Below are positions 1-5,102 of a stretch of DNA of 6,638 bases, one piece after another. The position numbers were made by a program, and so were the translations under genes. The stretch is from positions 1 to 6,638 of the forward strand of contig JAEZAV010000146.1 of NCBI GenBank assembly GCA_023430285.1. Reading direction: 5' to 3'. The stretch's first letter is position 1; the number at the start of each line of letters is the position of its first letter. The notes under the pieces are model-generated. The model searched no databases. It was not told the DNA's origin and saw nothing but the letters and a program-made list of their open reading frames with translations. Origin of the DNA: Methanobacteriota archaeon. Its GTDB lineage: Archaea; Methanobacteriota; Methanobacteria; Methanobacteriales; Methanobacteriaceae.

Positions 1-69
1 AGTGTGGCTGAAGTACTTGGAACCAATGCAAGATGTGTTCAGCTCGATGTTTTGGAAGTGAATATATAA
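1..69 (+). CDS. C-terminal end of a gene, probably tRNA pseudouridine synthase Pus10 (partial)
   Basis: Frame 1 is open from the window edge to a TAA at 67-69 and gives 22 residues starting SVAEVLGTNARCVQLDV and ending in EVNI. The pattern (P)S-x-x-x-x-L-G-x-x-A-x-C-x-x-L-D-V resembles the extreme C terminus of archaeal Pus10, which makes pseudouridine 54/55 in the tRNA T-loop. Pus10 is also a frequent neighbour of rpl21e and rpoF in euryarchaea, so context agrees. Only the tail is visible, so no catalytic residue can be checked. No clear T-tract terminator follows the stop. Confidence 0.55.
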   Translation, partial: SVAEVLGTNARCVQLDVLEVNI

Positions 70-105
70 GGTATCAATGGATAGTATTATATAGTTTCAA
101 AAAAT

Positions 106-122
106 CAAAATATATATTTACA
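106..122 (+). promoter_or_regulatory. Candidate archaeal TATA box far upstream of rpl21e
   Basis: The stretch AAAATATATATTTACAT is the best TATA-like sequence in the gap. An archaeal start about 25 bases downstream would fall near 138-145, which coincides with the 5' arm of the inverted repeat at 141-148. It could drive a roughly 200-base leader of rpl21e or a small RNA. It is inferred by eye only; orientation is assumed because no minus-strand gene is nearby. Confidence 0.35.
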
Positions 123-280
123 TCCCCTTGCAAACTTAATATTCAGCACAGTGTATTGCTAGTATAAATTTAGTTCAAATAATCTGATTTTTCATATAAA
201 TGAATCAGGGCCATGCTGAATTAAAACTGAGGATGATGAGTCAAGATCAGTGAAAAATGAATCTGATTTAAACGTTTTAG

Positions 281-292
281 TTTAATATTTAT
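281..292 (+). promoter_or_regulatory. rpl21e: Candidate proximal TATA box for rpl21e
   Basis: TTTAATATTTAT lies about 60 bases before the rpl21e ATG. A start about 25 bases downstream, near 310, would leave room for the GGAGGT ribosome binding site at 339-344. It overlaps the 3' arm of a 6-bp inverted repeat (TTAAAC 268-273 with GTTTAA 280-285). The other A/T stretch at 317-326 would place the start on top of the ribosome binding site and is less likely. Confidence 0.35.
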
Positions 293-351
293 GATATGTG
301 ACGTTAAGTCAACTCAAATTTAAATACCCAAGGGTTTTGGAGGTTAGAAAT

Positions 352-645
352 ATGGTAAAAAGATCAAAAGGTTCAAGAAGTAAAACACGTTTCAAACTTA
401 GAAAGACAGTTAGACCGGGCAGAACAAACCCAATAACCAAAAAGATACAAACTTTCGATGAAAGTGATATGGTACATATCATCATCGATCCAAGTATCCA
501 TAAAGGCCAACCACACCCACGTTTCCATGGTAAAACTGGTAAAGTGGGAGCTAGAAGAGGAAATGCTTATATTGTAGAAATAAATGATGGAAACAAACCT
601 AAAAAATTAATAATCAGACCAGAACATCTTAAAATTCAAGAGTGA
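352..645 (+). CDS. rpl21e: 50S ribosomal protein L21e
   Basis: The product is a 97-residue archaeal/eukaryotic-type ribosomal protein of the large subunit, matching the family length of about 95-100. The start MVKRSKGSRSKTR is the typical basic L21e N terminus. The conserved GQPHPRFHGKTGKV block is at residues 52-65, and a short beta-rich end with IIRPEHL follows. The frame is open upstream to a GTG at 298, but the ATG at 352 is chosen because a strong ribosome binding site (GGAGGT, 339-344) sits 7 bases before it and the upstream codons do not resemble the family. It runs almost directly into rpoF, consistent with co-transcription of ribosome and RNA polymerase genes. It acts in the cytoplasm as a structural rRNA-binding protein. 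Confidence 0.95.
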   Translation: MVKRSKGSRSKTRFKLRKTVRPGRTNPITKKIQTFDESDMVHIIIDPSIHKGQPHPRFHGKTGKVGARRGNAYIVEINDGNKPKKLIIRPEHLKIQE

Positions 646-650
646 TTCTG

Positions 651-983
651 ATGATTGGAAAAAAGGTAATAGAAACAGAACCCATCACTATTGCAAAAGC
701 CAAGGATATGCTCGATGAAATTTCTGATTCGTACGAACCAACATACGAACAGAACTTAGCCATTGAGCACGTTAACAAATTTTCAAAACTCGATGCTGAT
801 AAATCTCTAGAACTTGTTAAGGAGTTAGAAGAACTCATTAAACAAACCCAGGCAATAAAAATTGCAGATCTTATGCCTGTTGATTTGGCCGATCTCAGGC
901 TGATATTTGCAAAGGAAAGGGGTTCACATAAAAAGGAAGAATTGGAACAAATTCTTGAAATTGTGAACAAATACCGAGAGTAG
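651..983 (+). CDS. rpoF: DNA-directed RNA polymerase subunit F (Rpo4, RPB4-like)
   Basis: This 110-residue protein is the archaeal Rpb4 homologue, which pairs with RpoE (Rpo7/Rpb7) to form the polymerase stalk that helps open complex formation and binds the emerging transcript. The MIGKKV start and the HRDC-like helical half with DLMPVDLADLRLIFAKER (residues 73-90) are family marks. The helix before it (about 35-65) is the Rpo7-contacting region in known structures. The frame can also begin at GTG 642, overlapping the rpl21e stop. The ATG at 651 is preferred because homologues begin MIGKK and the GTGAT at 642-646 fits the 3' part of a GGAGGTGAT ribosome binding site. Tight spacing to rpl21e implies translational coupling. 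Confidence 0.93.
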   Translation: MIGKKVIETEPITIAKAKDMLDEISDSYEPTYEQNLAIEHVNKFSKLDADKSLELVKELEELIKQTQAIKIADLMPVDLADLRLIFAKERGSHKKEELEQILEIVNKYRE

Positions 984-996
984 ATTGGACTCAGCA

Positions 997-1053
997 TCTG
1001 ATCAGAATTTGGACCCAAGGGTCCTTAATATATAAAAACCATCCGGGTGGTTT
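997..1053. repeat. Three successive palindromes around the DUF655 promoter
   Basis: Three dyads follow each other in the rpoF-DUF655 gap. TCTGATCAGA at 997-1006 is a perfect 10-base palindrome. GGACCC-AA-GGGTCC lies at 1011-1024. AAACCA at 1036-1041 pairs with TGGTTT at 1048-1053 around a TCCGGG centre. The second and third flank the TATA box at 1025-1036. They may be operator half-sites for a dimeric regulator, or hairpins in RNA reading through from rpoF. The third contains the GGGTGG that would serve as ribosome binding site, so in a read-through transcript the site would be partly paired. Confidence 0.6.
1025..1036 (+). promoter_or_regulatory. Candidate TATA box of the DUF655 gene
   Basis: TTAATATATAAA is a good match to the methanogen box A. 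Its centre lies about 27 bases before the ATG at 1057, so transcription would begin at or a few bases before the start codon and give a leaderless or nearly leaderless mRNA. Read-through from rpoF remains possible, because GGGTGG at 1045-1050 could act as a ribosome binding site. Confidence 0.5.
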
Positions 1054-1056
1054 ATA

Positions 1057-1641
1057 ATGGAAGATAATGCAATTATCCTTGATTTTCTTCCTTTAGGTTA
1101 CGTCAAGGAAGGAAAACCTTCATTTAAAAGAAAACCTATAGCTCAGGCCATAGGAACAGAAGAATTTACACTTCTTGAATTGATTCCCAAAGAACGGATT
1201 CAACTAGACATCCATGAAAGAGTTTACATCGGAGCAGGTAAAAGAGATAAGATAGCCCGTGTTAATACCAGGTTGATGTTTGATAAACTCACAGCAACTT
1301 CAAGGGTGGAACTGGATTATGTTATTGAGGAAATAATCAAAGAAAATGAAACCAAGTATGTTGAATTTTTCAATGAAGCCGGCCCAATATCAACCAGGTT
1401 ACACCAACTTGAACTTCTTCCCGGAATTGGTAAAAAGCACATGTGGGATATTATCAATGCTACTAAAGAGGCAAAATTTACCAGCTTTGAAGATATCAAA
1501 ACTCGTGTACCCATGCTTGCGGATCCTGTGAAGCTGATTGCAAAACGTGTTCATATGGAACTGGAAGCAGCAGGAGATAGAAGGGGAAAAATGAAGTACA
1601 TAATCTTCACCAGACCACCTAAACCCCAAAAGGGCCACTAA
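1057..1641 (+). CDS. DUF655 family protein (COG1491-type), putative RNA-binding protein
   Basis: This 194-residue archaeal protein matches the DUF655 family in its opening (DFLPLGYVKEG, residues 9-19), in length and in location. The N-terminal half (about 1-80) looks like a small beta-barrel, with basic strands including VYIGAGKRDKI around 57-66. The C-terminal half carries a helix-hairpin-helix motif, LPGIGKKH at 121-128, a classic nucleic-acid backbone-binding element. The tail is basic and proline-rich (RPPKPQKGH). The family is generally described as predicted RNA-binding, and its exact task is not known to me. Its fixed position between rpoF and rsmA in many archaea suggests a role in ribosome biogenesis or RNA metabolism. 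It has its own TATA box and is followed by a T8 tract. Confidence 0.88.
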   Translation: MEDNAIILDFLPLGYVKEGKPSFKRKPIAQAIGTEEFTLLELIPKERIQLDIHERVYIGAGKRDKIARVNTRLMFDKLTATSRVELDYVIEEIIKENETKYVEFFNEAGPISTRLHQLELLPGIGKKHMWDIINATKEAKFTSFEDIKTRVPMLADPVKLIAKRVHMELEAAGDRRGKMKYIIFTRPPKPQKGH

Positions 1642-1655
1642 TATCTCCGTATCTA

Positions 1656-1663
1656 TTTTTTTT
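1656..1663 (+). terminator. T8 tract after the DUF655 gene, candidate terminator
   Basis: A run of eight T residues begins 15 bases after the DUF655 stop. Archaeal RNA polymerase can terminate intrinsically at oligo-T without a hairpin, so this is a plausible transcript end. The same bases run into TTTATAAG, which could also be read as a TATA element for rsmA. Confidence 0.4.
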
Positions 1664-1679
1664 ATAAGTAAAAAGTATT

Positions 1680-1715
1680 CAAATTAATATTGGTATAGTA
1701 ATTTTTTTTTAGGAG
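1680..1715 (+). promoter_or_regulatory. rsmA upstream region: TATA-like element, T9 tract and ribosome binding site
   Basis: CAAATTAATATTGG around 1680-1693 is a moderate TATA-like element, which would place the start near 1710. A run of nine T residues at 1702-1710 lies immediately before the AGGAG ribosome binding site (1711-1715), which is 7 bases from the rsmA ATG. The T9 tract could stop transcripts arriving from upstream just before rsmA. It is unusual to see such a tract abutting the ribosome binding site. Confidence 0.35.
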
Positions 1716-1722
1716 TTAATTT

Positions 1723-2544
1723 ATGTTGTCTGAGACCCTCAAGATTCTGAAACAGAACGGTATAAAACTTGATAAACGTAAAGGACAAAATTACCTCGTA
1801 AATCCTGATGTGTTATCAAAAATCATTCAAAACTCTGAACTTTCAAAAAATGACAGGGTACTTGAGATAGGTGCAGGAATAGGAACACTGACCATTCCAC
1901 TGGCAAAAAATGCAGGTAAGGTATACGCAGTTGAACAGGATGTAAAAGTTGCAAATGTTCTAATGAAACGTCTGGAAAAGTTGGAATTAGACAACGTTGA
2001 AGTAATTGTGGAAGACGCAACCAAAATCGATCAGCCATCGGTAAACAAAGTCGTTTCAAACTTACCTTACCAAATATCATCACCCATAACATTTAAAATA
2101 CTTGAAAATCCGTTTGAAATGGCAGTTTTGATGTATCAAAAAGAATTTGCCCAGAGAATGGTAGCTTCTCCAGGAGATAGGAATTATTCAAGATTATCTG
2201 TGATGATGTACCTTTATTCAGAAGCTGAAATACTCTTCCAAGTTTCTGAAAATGATTTCTTCCCTAAACCAAAGGTAGCATCGGCAGTTATCAAAATGCA
2301 ACCCAAAATTGGTGTTGACATAGATCCATTCTTCGTTGATGTTACAAGGGCAATGTTCCAACACAAAAAAAAGAAGATAAGAAACGCCCTAATTGATTCT
2401 TATCATGAAATAGGGGACGTGGACAAATCAGATTTGAAAACCATCATATCCCAATTGGATCAAACTAAGATGAATGAAAGGGTTTTTAAAATGAGTCCAG
2501 AGGATCTCTTAAAAATTTCTGGTGATATTAAGAAGTTGATTTGA
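1723..2544 (+). CDS. rsmA: 16S rRNA dimethyladenosine transferase RsmA (KsgA)
   Basis: The enzyme transfers four methyl groups from S-adenosylmethionine to the two adjacent adenosines in the 3'-terminal hairpin of 16S rRNA (E. coli A1518 and A1519), a late step and checkpoint in small-subunit assembly. At 273 residues it has the normal archaeal length. Motifs in order are the N-terminal KRKGQNYLVN (18-27), SAM motif I VLEIGAGIGTLT (46-57), the acidic ribose-binding E71 in VEQD, EDA (97-99), the catalytic NLPYQISSP (113-121), and the substrate-loop FFPKPKVASAV (179-189). No key residue is missing. The C-terminal helical lobe ends about LLKISGDIKKLI. The start is fixed by AGGAG 7 bases upstream. 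The CMD-like gene follows after 24 bases. Confidence 0.96.
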   Translation: MLSETLKILKQNGIKLDKRKGQNYLVNPDVLSKIIQNSELSKNDRVLEIGAGIGTLTIPLAKNAGKVYAVEQDVKVANVLMKRLEKLELDNVEVIVEDATKIDQPSVNKVVSNLPYQISSPITFKILENPFEMAVLMYQKEFAQRMVASPGDRNYSRLSVMMYLYSEAEILFQVSENDFFPKPKVASAVIKMQPKIGVDIDPFFVDVTRAMFQHKKKKIRNALIDSYHEIGDVDKSDLKTIISQLDQTKMNERVFKMSPEDLLKISGDIKKLI

Positions 2545-2568
2545 CTGCATGTAAAGGATGGTGAAGTA

Positions 2569-2889
2569 ATGAATGAAAATCCATTTGAAATTTTGAAACA
2601 GGAATTTCCAGAAATTGCAGCTAGCTTAGGCGGACTTGTTGAGGCTCAAAAATCATTGAAGGGTATTGACAGTAAAACTAAGCAGTTATTAAATCTTGCC
2701 ATACAAACTGCAAACCGAAACCCCACAGGGGTTCAGTTACATGCTTCAATGGCAAAAATTGAAGGTGCCACCCGTGAAGAGGTTTTGGGTGCTGTGGTGT
2801 TAAATTTACATCATTCTGGACTCGCATCTGTTATGGAATGTTTACCAAAAGCTGTGAAAGGATTTGAAAGTTGTGCCGAGGAACTATGA
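2569..2889 (+). CDS. Carboxymuconolactone decarboxylase (CMD/AhpD-like) family protein lacking the CxxC pair
   Basis: This all-helical protein of 106 residues has the CMD fold signature: H58 followed by ASMAKIEGATREEVLGAV, the usual H-(8)-GATREE spacing. In AhpD-type peroxidases two cysteines lie 7 and 4 residues before this histidine. Here those positions are N51 and G54, so the disulfide-reductase chemistry should be absent. The only cysteines, C91 and C102, are elsewhere. True gamma-carboxymuconolactone decarboxylases also lack the CxxC pair, but that pathway is not expected in a methanogen, so the substrate is unknown. The ATG at 2569 follows a GGATGGTGA ribosome binding site. It lies 24 bases after rsmA and overlaps the next gene by ATGA, so all are probably co-expressed. 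Confidence 0.85.
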   Translation: MNENPFEILKQEFPEIAASLGGLVEAQKSLKGIDSKTKQLLNLAIQTANRNPTGVQLHASMAKIEGATREEVLGAVVLNLHHSGLASVMECLPKAVKGFESCAEEL

Positions 2890-3170
2890 ACCCCGTAAAC
2901 AGTTACTCTAGGAAAATATCTAAAAAAGAAGCGGATAAAGGATTTATTTTCATATTAAAATCTAAATTATCCTACTTTCCAAAAACATCGTTTAATCTTT
3001 CAGATGGAGATATAACTGAAATAAAAGAGATAAAATCATATCCATGCACGTGTAGGGGTCCAGACCGGCCCCATTACCATTATTATATATCATGGGACAA
3101 TTTGGAAGTTGGGAATATTATAGAAATAAGAAAAAATGATTCTGGTGACTACTCGATCAATCAACTATGA
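2886..3170 (+). CDS. Unrecognised 94-residue protein with a CxC...HxH motif
   Basis: I do not recognise this family. The frame is open from TTG 2871, but the ATG at 2886 is chosen because it overlaps the CMD-like stop (ATGA) and has GAGGA just before it (2878-2882, short spacing). The N-terminal part is basic (SRKISKKEADKG) and the middle is beta-like. The core YPCTCRGPDRPHYHYY (residues 52-67) holds C54, C56, H63 and H65 in the order C-x-C-x6-H-x-H, a plausible single zinc or other metal site. The tail alternates hydrophobic and charged residues (NIIEIRKNDSGDYSI), suggesting strands. There is no signal peptide or membrane segment. It is probably cytoplasmic. Codon use and A/T content look like the neighbours. 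It is likely a real gene because of tight coupling on its 5' side. Confidence 0.72.
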   Translation: MNPVNSYSRKISKKEADKGFIFILKSKLSYFPKTSFNLSDGDITEIKEIKSYPCTCRGPDRPHYHYYISWDNLEVGNIIEIRKNDSGDYSINQL

Positions 3171-3210
3171 TCATCCCAAAGAATCTGAAAATGAAGTTAA
3201 GGTAATTAAA

Positions 3211-3804
3211 ATGATTGAATATAACGGAATAACCATCTATACAAACGAAGAAGTTTACGAACCAGCTGAAGATACCTATTTGTTTGCAGAAAACTTGGAA
3301 CTCACCCGCAGAGATGACGTACTTGAAATTGGGACTGGAACTGGATTGATTGCAATTTGTGCATCCAAAAATTCCAGAAAGGTGATTGCAACAGACATTA
3401 ACAAAGCTGCAATTAACTGCGCCCTTAAAAATGTCATAACTAACCACACCTACAACGTGGAACTAAGGGAAGGAAACTTATTCGAACCAGTTGCGGAAGA
3501 AAAATTTGATGTTGTGCTGTTTAACACTCCCTACCTTCCAACTACAGAGGAAGAAAAATTGGAGGGACAAATCAACCCGGCATTTGATGGAGGTCTAGAT
3601 GGTAGAGACACCATTGACGCATTCCTAGATGGTGTAAAGGATGTTCTTAATAAAGAAGGAAGGGTCCAGATGGTTCAATCTTCACTGGCTGACAATGAAA
3701 GAACCCTCCAGAGATTGAGAGATTTAGGTTTCCAGGCAGAAATAACTGCCAAGGAAAAATGTTTCTTCGAAGAAATTGTTGTCATAACTGGAAAACTTGT
3801 TTAA
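3211..3804 (+). CDS. HemK2/Mtq2-family protein (glutamine-N5) methyltransferase
   Basis: This 197-residue class I SAM methyltransferase has the short HemK2/MTQ2 layout without the bacterial PrmC N-terminal domain. The family start block VYEPAEDTYLF is at 15-25, SAM motif I VLEIGTGTGLIAI at 37-49, acidic ATDIN at 60-64, and the active-site tetrapeptide NTPY at 105-108. Most HemK/PrmC enzymes have NPPY there; the substitution P to T keeps the catalytic N and stacking Y. By homology it should methylate the GGQ glutamine of release factor aRF1, with Trm112 as usual partner. The frame extends upstream to ATG 3136, but ATG 3211 fits family length and has AAGG/GGT at about 3199-3203. The gap to the previous gene is 40 bases. 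Confidence 0.9.
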   Translation: MIEYNGITIYTNEEVYEPAEDTYLFAENLELTRRDDVLEIGTGTGLIAICASKNSRKVIATDINKAAINCALKNVITNHTYNVELREGNLFEPVAEEKFDVVLFNTPYLPTTEEEKLEGQINPAFDGGLDGRDTIDAFLDGVKDVLNKEGRVQMVQSSLADNERTLQRLRDLGFQAEITAKEKCFFEEIVVITGKLV

Positions 3805-3810
3805 TATTAC

Positions 3811-3833
3811 TTTTTTCCATTATTCCTATTTTT
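3811..3833 (+). terminator. T-rich end of the + strand cluster
   Basis: After the methyltransferase stop there are a T6 run (3811-3816) and a T5 run (3829-3833) within the 32-base convergent gap. They suit intrinsic archaeal termination of the + strand transcript. There is no hairpin I can support, and no equivalent T-rich tract for the transporter transcript arriving from the other side. Confidence 0.4.
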
Positions 3834-3836
3834 ACA

Positions 3837-5093
3837 TTATATTAACATGGTAACTACCAAACCAATACTCAGACCCATCACAATAACTGCAGTTGTTATG
3901 GATATGAAGTTGAATAGTTTGGAATTGACGTAGTCCCCCATTACCTTCTTGTCGTTAATTATTAAAAGCATTAATATTAACACGAAAGGCAGTAACAGCC
4001 CATTAGCAACTTGTGACAAGTACAGTATGCTTAGAAGTGGTACATTTGGGAACATTATAATAATAACAGCCAGTACTATGAGGCCAAGGTACAAACCATG
4101 AAAAACAGGAGCTTCCCTGAAACCCTTTGAAACACCTGCTTCAAAACCTAAACTTTCACAAACATAGTATGCAGTTGAAAGTGGAAGAATACTCGCGGCA
4201 AATAGTGAAGCATTCAAAAATCCGAATGCAAACAGTATGCTTGCATATTGTCCTGCCAGTGGTGCCAGGGCATTTGAAACATCTGCAACATTGGAAACTT
4301 GTACCCCACTAGAATAAAGTGTGGCTGCACATGACAGTACAATGAAAAATGCCACGATGTTCACAATGATTGCTCCAAACACCGCATCTAATTTTGAATA
4401 CTTCAAATTTTTAAGGCTTATTCCCTTTTCAACAACAGAGGATTGTATATAAAACATCATCCATGGAGCTATGGTTGTACCAACCATACCAATAACCATG
4501 GTAATGTAAGCAGTACTCAGACTTATCTGAGGCATAATAAGACTTTTAGCTGCCAGTCCCCAGTCAGGACCTGCGAGAAATCCTGCTATTATATATGAGA
4601 AGTAGAGACAAGAAGCCAGTAAAAATACCTTTTCAACACTTTTATATGTCCCTTTAACCACAAGCAGCCATACAAATAATGCGGCCACAGGCAGTGCAAA
4701 GAATTTAGGAACTCCAAAAATACCTGCACTCACTGCAATTCCTGAAAATTCTGCCAGGACATTTCCAAAGTTAGCCAGTAACAAGGCTATCATCATTAGA
4801 AATGTGATCTTGATACCTACTTTTTCACGAATGAGATCAGCCAGCCCCTTTCCTGAAACTATTCCCATTCTAACTCCCATTTCCTGAATAACAGCTAAAG
4901 CTATTATCATGGGGATAAATAACCATAGGAGATTGTAACCAAACTGAGCTCCAGCAAGGGAATATGTGGTTATACCACCAGCATCGTTGTCCACGTTTGC
5001 TGTGATAATGCCCGGACCCATTACCGAAAGAAAAATAATTATGCTCAAAAAAATAGGGCTCTTAAATAACCTACTAAACACTTTAACATCCAT
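3837..5093 (-). CDS. Nramp-family divalent metal transporter, probably of the Nramp-related Mg2+ (NRMT) type
   Basis: This 418-residue inner-membrane protein has about 11 hydrophobic helices and the LeuT-type Nramp fold. The first helix motif GPGIITANVDNDAGG (26-40) aligns with GPG...DPGN but reads D37-A38-G39-G40. The TM6 unwound motif GTTIAPW (205-211) aligns with GATVMPH but reads A-P-W. The metal-coordinating D37 stays, while the Asn of DPGN, the Met that selects transition metals, and the His of MPH are gone. E115 in TM3 is kept. Loss of the Met is described for NRMT proteins that carry Mg2+, whereas MntH-type transporters keep it. The start ATG has GAGGTGG (plus-strand 5098-5104) in front, overlapping the stop of the CBS gene 9 bases upstream. 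They are almost certainly one operon. Substrate is inferred, not proven; Mn2+ or another divalent ion is possible. Confidence 0.88.
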   Translation of the reverse strand: MDVKVFSRLFKSPIFLSIIIFLSVMGPGIITANVDNDAGGITTYSLAGAQFGYNLLWLFIPMIIALAVIQEMGVRMGIVSGKGLADLIREKVGIKITFLMMIALLLANFGNVLAEFSGIAVSAGIFGVPKFFALPVAALFVWLLVVKGTYKSVEKVFLLASCLYFSYIIAGFLAGPDWGLAAKSLIMPQISLSTAYITMVIGMVGTTIAPWMMFYIQSSVVEKGISLKNLKYSKLDAVFGAIIVNIVAFFIVLSCAATLYSSGVQVSNVADVSNALAPLAGQYASILFAFGFLNASLFAASILPLSTAYYVCESLGFEAGVSKGFREAPVFHGLYLGLIVLAVIIIMFPNVPLLSILYLSQVANGLLLPFVLILMLLIINDKKVMGDYVNSKLFNFISITTAVIVMGLSIGLVVTMLI

Positions 5094-5102
5094 GGGACCA
5101 CC

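Larger units (their letters stand above)
70..351. other. Non-coding gap upstream of rpl21e with inverted repeats
   Basis: No convincing gene lies in these 282 bases. It holds two candidate TATA boxes (106-122 and 281-292). An 8-base perfect inverted repeat (ATTCAGCA 141-148 with TGCTGAAT 214-221) encloses a smaller imperfect hairpin (CTGA 184-187 with TCAG 205-208, and TTCAT 191-195 with ATGAA 200-204). Further hairpins are possible at 244-269 and 268-285. The 10-mer AATCTGATTT occurs at 181-190 and again at 260-269. Possible readings are a long structured 5' leader of the rpl21e-rpoF transcript or a separate small RNA. AT-rich sequence makes short repeats common by chance, so support is modest. 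Confidence 0.4.

Noticed and set aside
200..253. 17-codon open frame (ATG at 200, TGA at 251-253) upstream of rpl21e
   Set aside because: There is no ribosome binding site before it and no recognisable peptide; chance open frames of this size are common.
213..266. C/D-box small RNA suggested by ATGCTGA (213-219), CTGA (227-230), ATGATGA (233-239) and CTGA (263-266)
   Set aside because: The spacings are wrong for an archaeal C/D guide: 7 nt in the first guide interval and 23 nt in the second, instead of about 10-12 each. The last CTGA falls in a competing hairpin, and no terminal stem flanks the boxes.
629..1018. 129-codon open frame on the minus strand across rpoF
   Set aside because: It is antisense to a clear rpoF, is serine-rich in the way of shadow frames, and has no ribosome binding site or family resemblance.
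3167..3205. 12-codon frame starting in the ATGA overlap at the end of the 94-residue gene
   Set aside because: It lacks a family or convincing ribosome binding site. It could couple translation to the methyltransferase gene, but nothing in the sequence supports more than chance.
3157..3447. 96-codon open frame on the minus strand across the methyltransferase start
   Set aside because: It is a shadow of a well-supported SAM methyltransferase; the protein is low complexity and resembles nothing.
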